From Burkholderiales bacterium (GTDB lineage Bacteria > Pseudomonadota > Gammaproteobacteria > Burkholderiales > JAEUOS01), in NCBI GenBank assembly GCA_016790695.1, contig JAEUOS010000191.1, positions 1 through 54,218 on the forward strand: a stretch of DNA of 54,218 bases, read 5' to 3'. The translations under genes were made by a program, and so were the position numbers. Shown one piece after another: positions 40,681-48,191 of the stretch; the stretch's first letter is position 1, and every line of letters begins with the position of its first letter. Below the pieces are notes generated by a model. It was not told the origin of the DNA, searched no databases, and saw only the letters and a program-made list of their open reading frames with translations.

Positions 40681-40691
40681 TTGTCATACCA
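40658..40691. promoter_or_regulatory. candidate GntR operator region
   Basis: TTGTCATACCA at 40681-40691 fits the FadR-subfamily pattern TNGTNNNACNA exactly. A dyad GGTAT (40658-40662) ... ATACC (40686-40690) frames the -35 of the gntR promoter. Binding here would block transcription of both divergent units. Confidence 0.5.
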
Positions 40692-40753
40692 TAGAGGTCG
40701 ACGCCTGCGGCACGGTGCGCGCCGCAGGCCGACCATCCGGAGGGTCGCCCACG

Positions 40754-41569
40754 ATGTCCCATCTCGTTGTCGAACGCCGCGACGGCATCGCGATCGTCAC
40801 CCTCAACCGTCCGGAGAAGCGCAACGCCCTGTCGCCCGAGATGGTGGTGCGCCTCGCGCAGTTCTGGGACGCCGCCGCCGCCGACCACGCGCTGCGCGCG
40901 GTGGTCGTCACCGGCGCGGGCGACCAGGCCTTCTCCTCCGGCGGCGACCTCGGCAGCCTGATCCCGCTGATGATGCGCAGCCGCGCACCGGTCGGCGAAT
41001 GGGAGGAGCGCTTCGCCGCCGACCGCAAGCAGCTGGGCGCCGCGCTGCTGCGCGGCGCCGGCTTCTACAAGCCGGTGATCGCGGCCATCAACGGCCATGC
41101 GCTCGCCGGCGGCGCGGAGTTCGTGCTCGCGACGGACCTGCGCGTCATGGCCGAGACCGCCACCATCGGCGTCACCGAGGTGCGGCGCGGCCTGATCGCG
41201 AGCGGCGGATCGCTGGTGCGCCTGCCGCGCCAGGTGCCGTGGGCGCAGGCCATGGAACTCCTGCTGCTCGGCGAGCCGGTGCCGGCCCGGCGCGCGCTCG
41301 AGATGGGACTGGTCAATCGCGTCGTTCCGCCGGACCAGGTGCTCGAGGTTGCGCTCGATCTCGCGCGCCGGGTCGGCCTGGGGGCCCCGGTGGCGCTGGA
41401 AAAGACCAAGGAGGTGATGCTGCGTTCCAGCGGCCGGCCCCTGGAGGACGGCTTCGCCATCGAGACCCAGTGCACCAAGGAGAACGCCGCGATGGACGAC
41501 GCCCGCGAAGGGCCGCGCGCGTTCATGGAAAAGCGTCCCCCGGTGTATCGCGGCCGCGCGCCGCGCTGA
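40754..41569 (+). CDS. enoyl-CoA hydratase/isomerase (crotonase family)
   Basis: A 271-residue crotonase. The oxyanion-hole segments AFSSGGDLG and NGHALAGGAEF are present, and both catalytic glutamates match hydratases: Glu122 (GGAEF) and Glu142 (GVTEV), 20 residues apart as in rat mitochondrial hydratase. It should add water to trans-2-enoyl-CoA. It opens a plus-strand unit with a TctC receptor 40 bp downstream and RidA after that, divergent from the GntR operon, and completes an acyl-CoA route with the dehydratases and thiolase of cluster A. Confidence 0.9.
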   Translation: MSHLVVERRDGIAIVTLNRPEKRNALSPEMVVRLAQFWDAAAADHALRAVVVTGAGDQAFSSGGDLGSLIPLMMRSRAPVGEWEERFAADRKQLGAALLRGAGFYKPVIAAINGHALAGGAEFVLATDLRVMAETATIGVTEVRRGLIASGGSLVRLPRQVPWAQAMELLLLGEPVPARRALEMGLVNRVVPPDQVLEVALDLARRVGLGAPVALEKTKEVMLRSSGRPLEDGFAIETQCTKENAAMDDAREGPRAFMEKRPPVYRGRAPR

Positions 41570-41609
41570 CCCTCCCGCCCTCTCCCTCTCCTCAACCCCC
41601 GAGGTCGCC

Positions 41610-42611
41610 ATGTCCCTGCATTCCCGCCCTGCACGTCCGTTCCTCGCACGATTCCTTGCCGCCTGCGCCGCCGCCTGCGTCGGCGTTGCGGTCGCCCCCG
41701 CGGCCGCGCAGAGCGCCTATCCCGACAAGCCGGTGCGCGTCATCATCGGCTTCGGGCCCGGCAGCGGCACCGACATCCTGGCGCGCCTGATCGGCGAGGA
41801 GATGCGCGCCGCGCTCGGCCAGCCGTTCGTGGTCGACAATCGCCCGGGTGCTGCGGCGCAGATCGCCGCCACCGCGGTGGCCAAGGCGCCGGCCGACGGC
41901 TACACCCTGTTCCTGACCTCCAACTCGTCGCACTCGGTCAATCCGCACCTTTTCCGGAAGCTGCCCTACGACCCGATCGCGGACTTCACGCCGATCGGCG
42001 GCATTGCCTACTTCCCGTTCATCCTGGCGGTCAACGCCGCACTGCCGGTGCGCACGCCGCAGGAGTTCGTCACCTACGCCAACGCCAATCGCGGCAAGCT
42101 GTTCTACGCGTACGGCACGCCGACGGTGCAGATCCCCGCGGCCGCGCTGTCACGCCTGCTCAGGCTCGACGCCGTCGGCGTTCCCTACAAGAGCAGCCCG
42201 GCGGCGCTGACCGACGTCATCGGCGGCCAGGCGCAGTTCCTCGTCGTCGACCTCGCCTCGGCACGGCCGCACCTCGCCTCGGGCAAGCTGCGCGCGCTGG
42301 GCGTCACCACCTCGAAGCGCAGCGGCCTCGCGCCGGACCTGCCGACCATCGAGGAGACGCTCGGGCTGCGCGACTTCGACCTTGCGGCCTGGACCGGGCT
42401 GTTCGGCCCGGCCGGCATGCCGCGCGAGGTCACCGAGCGGCTTGCGGCGACGCTCCTGCAGGCACTCGCGCGGCCCGAGGTGCGCGAGCGGATCCAGGCG
42501 GCCGGCGCGGAACCGACGCCGTCGGACACGGGCACGTTCGCCGCCCTGGTCCGCCGCCAGCTCGAGATCTGGGGCCGCAAGGTGAGCGACGCCGGGATCA
42601 CGCCCGAATAG
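41610..42611 (+). CDS. Bug/TctC-family periplasmic substrate-binding protein
   Basis: A 333-residue receptor with a Sec signal (ending VAPAAAQS, about residue 34), the core DKPVRVIIGFGPGSGTDIL and AKAPADGYTLF, and a second lobe VPYKSSPAALTDV. It is separated from the enoyl-CoA hydratase gene by a pyrimidine-rich 40-bp spacer ending in GAGG before the ATG. With the receptor at 36467 it makes two different Bug receptors under the same regulatory region, suggesting two ligands or overlapping ranges. Confidence 0.92.
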   Translation: MSLHSRPARPFLARFLAACAAACVGVAVAPAAAQSAYPDKPVRVIIGFGPGSGTDILARLIGEEMRAALGQPFVVDNRPGAAAQIAATAVAKAPADGYTLFLTSNSSHSVNPHLFRKLPYDPIADFTPIGGIAYFPFILAVNAALPVRTPQEFVTYANANRGKLFYAYGTPTVQIPAAALSRLLRLDAVGVPYKSSPAALTDVIGGQAQFLVVDLASARPHLASGKLRALGVTTSKRSGLAPDLPTIEETLGLRDFDLAAWTGLFGPAGMPREVTERLAATLLQALARPEVRERIQAAGAEPTPSDTGTFAALVRRQLEIWGRKVSDAGITPE

Positions 42612-42640
42612 GCCGCGCCGCGCCCGCCGCGCGCCGTGCC

Positions 42641-42665
42641 GTCGGGGCCTGATTTCCGCCCCGAC
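42641..42665 (+). terminator. perfect 8-bp hairpin after tctC-type gene
   Basis: GTCGGGGC (42641-42648), a 9-nt loop, GCCCCGAC (42658-42665). It begins 29 bp after the receptor stop and precedes a TACATT box (42675-42680) before ridA. No T-tract follows, so termination may be partial. Confidence 0.45.
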
Positions 42666-42674
42666 CCGGCGTGC

Positions 42675-42680
42675 TACATT
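42675..42680 (+). promoter_or_regulatory. candidate -10 box for ridA-like gene
   Basis: TACATT lies 34 nt before the RidA start, just after a hairpin; GAGG lies 8 nt before the ATG. It suggests that the RidA gene may be transcribed separately. No -35 match. Confidence 0.25.
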
Positions 42681-42714
42681 GCCGGCGCCCCACCAACGAA
42701 CCCGAGGCGCCATC

Positions 42715-43062
42715 ATGTCCATCCAACGCATCAACGCCGGCCCGCGCATGAGCTCGGCCGTCGTCCACGGCAACACCGTCTACCTCGCGGGCCTGACCGC
42801 GGACGACCGCACGCTCGATGTCAAGGGCCAGACCCGGCAGATCCTGGCCAAGATCGACAAGTTCCTGGCCGAAGCCGGCACCGACAAGTCCAAGCTGCTG
42901 TCGGCCAACATCTGGCTCACCGACATCTCTACCTGGAGCCAGATGAACGAAGTGTGGGACGCCTGGGTCGCACCGGGCAACACGCCCGCACGCGCGACGG
43001 TCGAGGCCAAGCTCGCGGCCCCGGGCCTGTCGGTGGAGATCATGGTGCAGGCCGCCAGGTAG
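42715..43062 (+). CDS. RidA/YjgF-family protein
   Basis: A 115-residue protein of the Rid family. The segment NTPARATVEAKLAAPGLSVEI aligns with the C-terminal RidA motif and holds the Arg that contacts the carboxylate of imine substrates. RidA proteins deaminate reactive enamines/imines made by PLP enzymes; other members are catabolic. No PLP enzyme is encoded nearby, so the substrate is unclear. It may belong to the hydratase-receptor unit. Confidence 0.88.
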   Translation: MSIQRINAGPRMSSAVVHGNTVYLAGLTADDRTLDVKGQTRQILAKIDKFLAEAGTDKSKLLSANIWLTDISTWSQMNEVWDAWVAPGNTPARATVEAKLAAPGLSVEIMVQAAR

Positions 43063-43169
43063 AGCGGCGCGCCCGGTCGACCCCCGGGCCGCCGGGACGC
43101 TGCGGACGCGGGTGCGGGCGCGGGCGCGGCTGCAATGCGGCCCCGCCGCGTGCAGGCCCGGCGCCGCGC

Positions 43170-43721
43170 TCAGCCGAGCCCGTCCCAGATGCCGTCGAGG
43201 TCGGACCTGGCGAAGCCGTCGCGCAGCGGCAGCGAGGTGCAGTAGCGGCCGGCATTGAAGATCAGCGGCTCGCCGTCGCCGTAGGCGATGCGGTGCACGC
43301 GCCCGACGAAGAGCAGGTGGTCACCGCCCTCGACGGTCGACGCGGTCTCGCACTCGAAGGTCGCGAGCACGTCGGGCAGGAGCGGCGAGCCGCCGAACCC
43401 CGCGGCATGCGCCAGGCCCTCGAACTTGTTCTCGCGCGGGGTCGCGAACCGGTGCGAGATGTCGGCCTGGCGCGAACGCAGCACGTTGATCGCGAAATGC
43501 CCGGATTCGACGAACCCGCGAAGCGAGGCGGACTTGCGGCCGAGGCTCCACAGCACCAGCGGCGGGTCGAGCGAAAGCGCGGCGAACGAATTGGCGGTGA
43601 GCCCTTCGAGCTTGCCCGACGGCGTGCGGGTGGTGATCACCGTCACGCCGGTCGGGAAGCGTCCGAGGGCATTGCGCAGTTCGCGCGGGTCGTGGCTGCC
43701 GTCGAGCACTACTTGTTTCAT
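43170..43721 (-). CDS. flavin reductase (HpaC/FMN-binding split-barrel family)
   Basis: A 183-residue FMN/FAD reductase-like protein. FPTGVTVITT, LTANSFAALSLDPPLVLWSL and HFAINVLR are typical of the NADH:flavin reductases that supply reduced flavin to two-component monooxygenases. The ATG at 43721 has GAAGG upstream. It is the last gene of cluster B, 43 bp after the DUF35 gene. No matching monooxygenase component is in the window, so its partner lies elsewhere or it serves another reductive step, perhaps flavin supply. Confidence 0.88.
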   Translation of the reverse strand: MKQVVLDGSHDPRELRNALGRFPTGVTVITTRTPSGKLEGLTANSFAALSLDPPLVLWSLGRKSASLRGFVESGHFAINVLRSRQADISHRFATPRENKFEGLAHAAGFGGSPLLPDVLATFECETASTVEGGDHLLFVGRVHRIAYGDGEPLIFNAGRYCTSLPLRDGFARSDLDGIWDGLG

Positions 43722-43764
43722 CCGCGAGCCTTCAGGGGCGCGCAACGCGCCGGATTGCAGAGGC

Positions 43765-44169
43765 TCAATTATCCACGGGCGCGAATACCAGGTCGACCCC
43801 GCCCGCGCGCGCGACGAACGCGCCGCGCACCGGCATGCCGATCGCCGGCGCCGGGCCGCGCCACCGGCCGAGGGCGCGCACGCCTTCCTCGAGATCGACC
43901 GTGACCAGCGTGTACGGGAGCTCGTCCCTGAACGACGGATGGAAAGCATGGTGGCAGACGGTCCAGCTGTGTACGCTGCCGCGGCCGCTCGCCTCGACCC
44001 AGTCGACGGCGTCCGCGTGGCAGGCGTCGCACAACAGCCGTGGATAGTGGCGCAGCTTGCCGCAGGCACCGCAGCGCTGGATCAGCAACCGGCCACGGGC
44101 GGCCCCTTCCCAGTACGCGCGCGACAGCGCGGTCGGCACCTGCGGCGGCCTGGCGATGGCATCGGACAT
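43765..44169 (-). CDS. DUF35 OB-fold/zinc-ribbon protein, thiolase partner
   Basis: A 134-residue protein. The zinc ribbon is C-x2-C-x10-C-x2-C (CGACG...CDACH) near residues 35-53. An OB-fold follows (GSVHSWTVCHHAFHP, YTLVTVDLEEGVR). DUF35 proteins pair with thiolase-fold enzymes and, in steroid catabolism, ChsH2's DUF35 domain combines with Ltp2 to form a retro-aldolase. Here the thiolase-like gene ends 5 bp upstream, so the two are expected to form a complex. It may also bind acyl-CoA. Confidence 0.87.
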   Translation of the reverse strand: MSDAIARPPQVPTALSRAYWEGAARGRLLIQRCGACGKLRHYPRLLCDACHADAVDWVEASGRGSVHSWTVCHHAFHPSFRDELPYTLVTVDLEEGVRALGRWRGPAPAIGMPVRGAFVARAGGVDLVFAPVDN

Positions 44170-44174
44170 CGGTA

Positions 44175-45335
44175 TCACTCCCTGCGCATGATGGCGAGCG
44201 CGCCGTCGCCCATGTCGCCGTAGCCGGTGACCACACCGAGCTCGGCGCCGGCGACCTGCGCGGCGCCGGCGTCGCCGCGCAGCTGGCGCACCAGCTCGAC
44301 AATATGATTCAGGCCCCAGACGTGCGCCTGGGACAGGAGCCCGCCGTGGGTGTTGGTCGGCAGCGCGCCGGTCAGGCGCAGGCGGCCGCCGGAAACGAAG
44401 GGCCCGCCCTCCCCCTTCGCGCAGAAGCCCATGTCCTCGAACTGGCGGATCACCGCGTAGGTGAAGCAGTCGTAGACCTCGGCGACGTCGATGTCGGCCG
44501 GCGTCACGCCGGCCATGCGGAACGCGCGCGGCGCCGCCTTCGCGAGCCCCAGGCTCGTGATGTCGGGCCGCTGCGTGATCGAGCCCGGCGAATCCGGATG
44601 GCCGGCGGCCACCCCGGCGATGAACACCCGGCGATGACGCAGGTCGGCGGCGCGTTCGGCAGCGCTCACCACGACGGCCGCGCCCCCATCGCTCTCCAGG
44701 CTGCAGTCGAGCAGGCGGAACGGGTCGGCGATCATGCGCGAATTGCGGTGGTCCTCGAGGGTGATCGGCTTTCGCATCACCGCGTTGCCGTTGAGGATGG
44801 CGTGCTCGCGGCAGGCCACCGCCACCTCGCCGAACTGCTCGACGGTGGTGCCGTAGAGCTCCATGTGGCGCCGCGCCATCGGCGCGTACAACTGCGCGGG
44901 CGCGCTCGCGCCCATCGGGTGCTCGAACTCGGTCACGTAGTGGAACTGCGGCATGTTGTGGATGCGTGCGCCCGCCTTGTTGCCGTGGGCCATCGCGCTG
45001 ATGTTGCGCCCGAACGTGATCAGCACGTGCCCGCAGGCGCCGCTCGCGACCGCCATCGCGGCGGCCTGCAGCGCCATCGCCGGGCTGGCGCCGCCGTGCG
45101 GCACGACCGCGGAAAAGCGCAGGTCCGGAATGCCGAAGTTCTCGATGAAGTCGTCGGCGGTGCCGCTGACGATGCCGATCGGGATCACCCCGTCGATGTC
45201 CTTCGGCGTCAGCCCGGCGTCGACGATCGCCTTCTTCGACGCCTCGATCTGCAGCTCGAACGCGGTGGCGGTGGCGCCGCGGGTGTACGCGGTCTCGCCG
45301 ATGCCGGTGACGCAACTCCTGTTCGCGAGGCTCAT
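44175..45335 (-). CDS. thiolase-fold enzyme lacking the catalytic cysteine (SCP2-thiolase/Ltp2-like)
   Basis: A 386-residue thiolase-superfamily protein. Where classical thiolases have the nucleophilic Cys, this reads PHGGASPAM (residues 79-87). The NTHGG loop is retained, GHP is changed to AHV in SQAHVWG, and the C-terminal Cys motif is VTGYGDMGDG with Tyr instead. This loss of both Cys is expected for non-Claisen members such as the steroid side-chain aldolase Ltp2. The ATG overlaps the upstream CoA-transferase stop. With the DUF35 protein it may cleave a beta-hydroxyacyl-CoA by retro-aldol chemistry; alternatively it is a non-catalytic acyl-CoA protein. Confidence 0.85.
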   Translation of the reverse strand: MSLANRSCVTGIGETAYTRGATATAFELQIEASKKAIVDAGLTPKDIDGVIPIGIVSGTADDFIENFGIPDLRFSAVVPHGGASPAMALQAAAMAVASGACGHVLITFGRNISAMAHGNKAGARIHNMPQFHYVTEFEHPMGASAPAQLYAPMARRHMELYGTTVEQFGEVAVACREHAILNGNAVMRKPITLEDHRNSRMIADPFRLLDCSLESDGGAAVVVSAAERAADLRHRRVFIAGVAAGHPDSPGSITQRPDITSLGLAKAAPRAFRMAGVTPADIDVAEVYDCFTYAVIRQFEDMGFCAKGEGGPFVSGGRLRLTGALPTNTHGGLLSQAHVWGLNHIVELVRQLRGDAGAAQVAGAELGVVTGYGDMGDGALAIMRRE

Positions 45336-46552
45336 GGCATTGCCGCGGCGCGCAGGGCGGCGCGCGCATCCGGATGCGCGATGTCGGTGATCAGCACGCT
45401 TCTCTCCTTGAGGGTGGTGGCGCGGATGTCGGCCGCGCCGTGTTCGGTGACGATGACATCGACATCGCTCTGCGCCGAGGTCACGCAGGGCCCGGCCAGG
45501 CGCGCGACGATGCGGCTCGCCGCCGCAGGTCCCGAGGTCGACGGCAGCGCGAGGATCGCGAGCCCGCCGGCGGACTGGCGCGCCGCGCGGAAATAGTCGG
45601 TCTGGCCGCCCACCGCGCCGACCAGGCGTCCGCCCAGGTATTCGGCGTTGACCTGGCCGTGCAGGTCGACCTCGATCGCGGAATTGATCGCCATGAACGG
45701 CGACCCCGGCACCGGCTGCACGAGTTGCGACGGGTGCGCGAATCCGAGCACGCCGTCGCGCGACAGCGCGCCGTACAGGCGCCGGCCGCCGCAGGCCAGC
45801 GAGGCGAGGCAGGCATCGGGATCGCCGGCGTCGATCGCGCCGCGCTCGACCAGATCGACGAGCCAGTCGCCCACGGTGCCGGCGCGCACGCGCAGCCCGC
45901 GCCGGTCCGACAGCGCGTGCGCCACCGCGGCGGCGAGGCTGCCGATGCCGAGCTGGATGGTGGCGCCATCCGGCACCAGGCGCGCGACCTCGCGCGCGAC
46001 CTGGTGCTGCGCCGCGGTCGGCGTCTCCTGCGGCGCCTCGCGCAGCGGCGTGGCGCCGGTGCGCGCCACCACCACCTCGTCCCGGTGCAGCTTCAGGCCG
46101 CAGCGCGTTCTTGGCACGCACGCGTTGACCTCGACGATGACCCGGCGCGCGACACGCGTCGCGTCCCATGTGTAGTCGACCGCGGCGCCGAGGCTGTGGT
46201 AGCCGTCGGCGTCGGCCGGCGCCACCTGAAGCAGCACCGCGTCCACCGGCAGCCGGCGCGCCGCCAGGAGTGCCGAGAGCTGCGACAGCGAGCAGGGCAT
46301 CACGTGCGCACGGCCGCTCGCGACCAGCCCGCGCAGCGTTCCCAGGCCGCAATAGCCGGAAACGCGCAGTGCCGGCGGGACCTCGCCGGCCCAGGCCGGA
46401 TTGAACGACAGGCCGCAGAACACCTCCAGCGCACCGAGTCGCGGCGCCAGCGCGAACAGATCGGCGACCAGACCCTCGGGCTCGGCGGTGGCCTGGCCGA
46501 TCACCACGCGGTCGCCCGGACGCAGCAGGTCGGCGAGGATGGGGGCGCGCAT
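45332..46552 (-). CDS. acetyl-CoA hydrolase/4-hydroxybutyrate CoA-transferase-like enzyme
   Basis: A 406-residue family I CoA-transferase with two alpha/beta halves. The catalytic Glu is in AINSAIEVDLHGQVN, the standard site at which a glutamyl-CoA thioester forms, followed by GGQTDYFRAA of the C-terminal domain. Relatives transfer CoA from acetyl-CoA to 4-hydroxybutyrate, butyrate or succinate. It is the second CoA-transferase type in cluster B. The 4-hydroxy acid preference of a close branch is notable given the LvaABC-like genes upstream, but substrate cannot be deduced. Confidence 0.87.
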   Translation of the reverse strand: MRAPILADLLRPGDRVVIGQATAEPEGLVADLFALAPRLGALEVFCGLSFNPAWAGEVPPALRVSGYCGLGTLRGLVASGRAHVMPCSLSQLSALLAARRLPVDAVLLQVAPADADGYHSLGAAVDYTWDATRVARRVIVEVNACVPRTRCGLKLHRDEVVVARTGATPLREAPQETPTAAQHQVAREVARLVPDGATIQLGIGSLAAAVAHALSDRRGLRVRAGTVGDWLVDLVERGAIDAGDPDACLASLACGGRRLYGALSRDGVLGFAHPSQLVQPVPGSPFMAINSAIEVDLHGQVNAEYLGGRLVGAVGGQTDYFRAARQSAGGLAILALPSTSGPAAASRIVARLAGPCVTSAQSDVDVIVTEHGAADIRATTLKERSVLITDIAHPDARAALRAAAMP

Positions 46553-46582
46553 GGGTCGCGATTGTCGCTGCGGCCGCCGCGC

Positions 46583-47707
46583 TCAGGCGGGCGATTCGAG
46601 CCGCAGGTGCTCGGGCAGCCGGCCGGCGATGGTGAGCGTCATGCTGCCGGTACCGCGGCTGGCCGTCCCGTCGAGGTCGGCCGCAACGGCGACTGGCTGG
46701 ATGCGGTGCCAATGCTCCTTCTGCGTCCCGTCGGGATAGACGATCTGCGACGGGTGCGAGACGTCCCAGGTATCCGACTCGAGGAAGCGGGTGCCGCGCC
46801 AGGCGCCCAGGCCCTTGCCGTCGCTGTAGCCGCCGCTGTAGCCGAGTCCCTGCATGGCGATCGACGCGCCGCGCGCCTCGACCGCCAGACGCAGCGTGCG
46901 CCCGTCCTCGAAAGTCGCCGTGACGCCGGCGCGGCGAAAGCGCCGCGTGCCCGAATGCAGCTCGACCGCGAGGGCGATGCGCGCCGCGTGATGGACGCGC
47001 TCGCCGGCGCGCTCGGTGACCACCCCGGTGGTGTACGGCGCGTCGTCGCCGCGGCCCGAGAACAGCAGGTGCCCGCTCATGGCGTCGGTCGAGAAGAACA
47101 GGAACGACATCACGTGCCCCTTCTCGGCGAGCGGCACCTTGGGGCCGGTGACCGGCTCCGGCACCCCCATGCCGCGGCGCACGCCCCACGAATGATCGCG
47201 GCACGACCACCAGCGCTCGAACGCGATGCGCCGGCCGCCCGCCTCGAGCCAGCCGCTGGCGGTGCCGATCTGGTCGAACCGGCGATAGTCCTCGACCACG
47301 CGCCCGTGCAGCCGGTTGAAGTGCGGATGTTCCTCACGCGCCGGCTCGACGCACTCCCAGACGATGCGTCCGTGCGGCGCGTGATCGCCCGGCTCGATCA
47401 CGATCTCGAACGACTTCAGCGGCTCGATGGGTCGGATGCGGATCGGCCCGCAGACCGTCTCCACGCTGCCGTCGAGCGCGCGCGACACCCGCAGGTTGTG
47501 CTGCCGGCCGTCAATGATGATCACCGCGCCGGCGTCAAGGACGTTCATGTTGCGATACGCGCCCATCGTGATCTGGATCGCGACGCTGCCGTCCTCGGCA
47601 TAGATCGCGAACCAGTAGCGGTCGAAGAAGCGCGGATCGCTGGTCCAGACGTGGTCGAACGTGGTCGGCAGCTGGTGCCACAGGGTGTCGTCGAGCGGGG
47701 TCAGCAT
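46583..47707 (-). CDS. lipocalin/CrtC-like protein of unknown function
   Basis: A 374-residue beta-rich protein without a signal peptide. It contains SCRDHSWGVRRG near residues 165-180 and a late HWHRIQPV; the former resembles the RDHSWG signature of AttH/CrtC-like lipocalin hydratases, which act on long hydrophobic substrates. The repeated FDHVWTSDPRFFDRYWF start and large barrel segments support a binding or hydration role. I cannot assign a reaction. It lies between the small helical protein and the family I CoA-transferase with 3- and 30-bp gaps, so it should belong to the pathway. Confidence 0.65.
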   Translation of the reverse strand: MLTPLDDTLWHQLPTTFDHVWTSDPRFFDRYWFAIYAEDGSVAIQITMGAYRNMNVLDAGAVIIIDGRQHNLRVSRALDGSVETVCGPIRIRPIEPLKSFEIVIEPGDHAPHGRIVWECVEPAREEHPHFNRLHGRVVEDYRRFDQIGTASGWLEAGGRRIAFERWWSCRDHSWGVRRGMGVPEPVTGPKVPLAEKGHVMSFLFFSTDAMSGHLLFSGRGDDAPYTTGVVTERAGERVHHAARIALAVELHSGTRRFRRAGVTATFEDGRTLRLAVEARGASIAMQGLGYSGGYSDGKGLGAWRGTRFLESDTWDVSHPSQIVYPDGTQKEHWHRIQPVAVAADLDGTASRGTGSMTLTIAGRLPEHLRLESPA

Positions 47708-47710
47708 GGC

Positions 47711-48172
47711 TCAGGGCCTCGCGGCAGGCGGCGGATGTGAAACGGTCGGCACGTAGCGCATCGGCATGCGCGCGGCGCGCTCGCTCATCAGGCGGACGAT
47801 GGCGCGGTGCTGTTCCGCCCCGAGCCCCTCGCACACCACGGCCTCGGCCAGGAGGCCGCGCAGCCGGTCGTTGCGGGCCTCGAGCGCCGCGCCGTCGACC
47901 GCGTCGGGCGCGGGCTCGGCCAGCGCCGCGTCGATGCGCGCGCGCAGCGCCGCCGGCAGGCTCGGCCGCAGCACGCCCAGCAGGTCCGCGGTCGCCGTGT
48001 TGTCGTCGCGCAGGAACCGCACCACCGCGGGCAGTGCGCCGGTCAGCATGCGCAGGTTCGCCGCGAGGTTGTCGAGGATGGTCCGCGCGAACGGGTCGCC
48101 GACGCACGGGGCGACGACGTTCTCGAGGATGCGGCACGTGCCGCGCAACTGGTCTTCGACCGAGGGTTTCAT
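47711..48172 (-). CDS. small helical protein, position of LvaB
   Basis: A 153-residue mostly helical protein (EDQLRGTCRILENVVAP at the start), with no family I can name from motifs. In the Pseudomonas levulinate system a small uncharacterised protein, LvaB, is needed with the kinase LvaA. Here a small protein follows the APH-type kinase gene by 19 bp and the dehydrogenase gene lies just before that, so a LvaB-like accessory role is a reasonable hypothesis. It is based on position, not on similarity that I can verify. Confidence 0.55.
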   Translation of the reverse strand: MKPSVEDQLRGTCRILENVVAPCVGDPFARTILDNLAANLRMLTGALPAVVRFLRDDNTATADLLGVLRPSLPAALRARIDAALAEPAPDAVDGAALEARNDRLRGLLAEAVVCEGLGAEQHRAIVRLMSERAARMPMRYVPTVSHPPPAARP

Positions 48173-48191
48173 GATCGTTCGTCCGTGCGGT

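Noticed and set aside
43063..43169. Terminator between ridA and the flavin reductase gene
   Set aside because: The space is GC-rich, but I could not find a clean stem longer than about 5 bp.
43170..43721. Two-component flavin monooxygenase system
   Set aside because: Only the reductase is present; no oxygenase component is encoded in the window.
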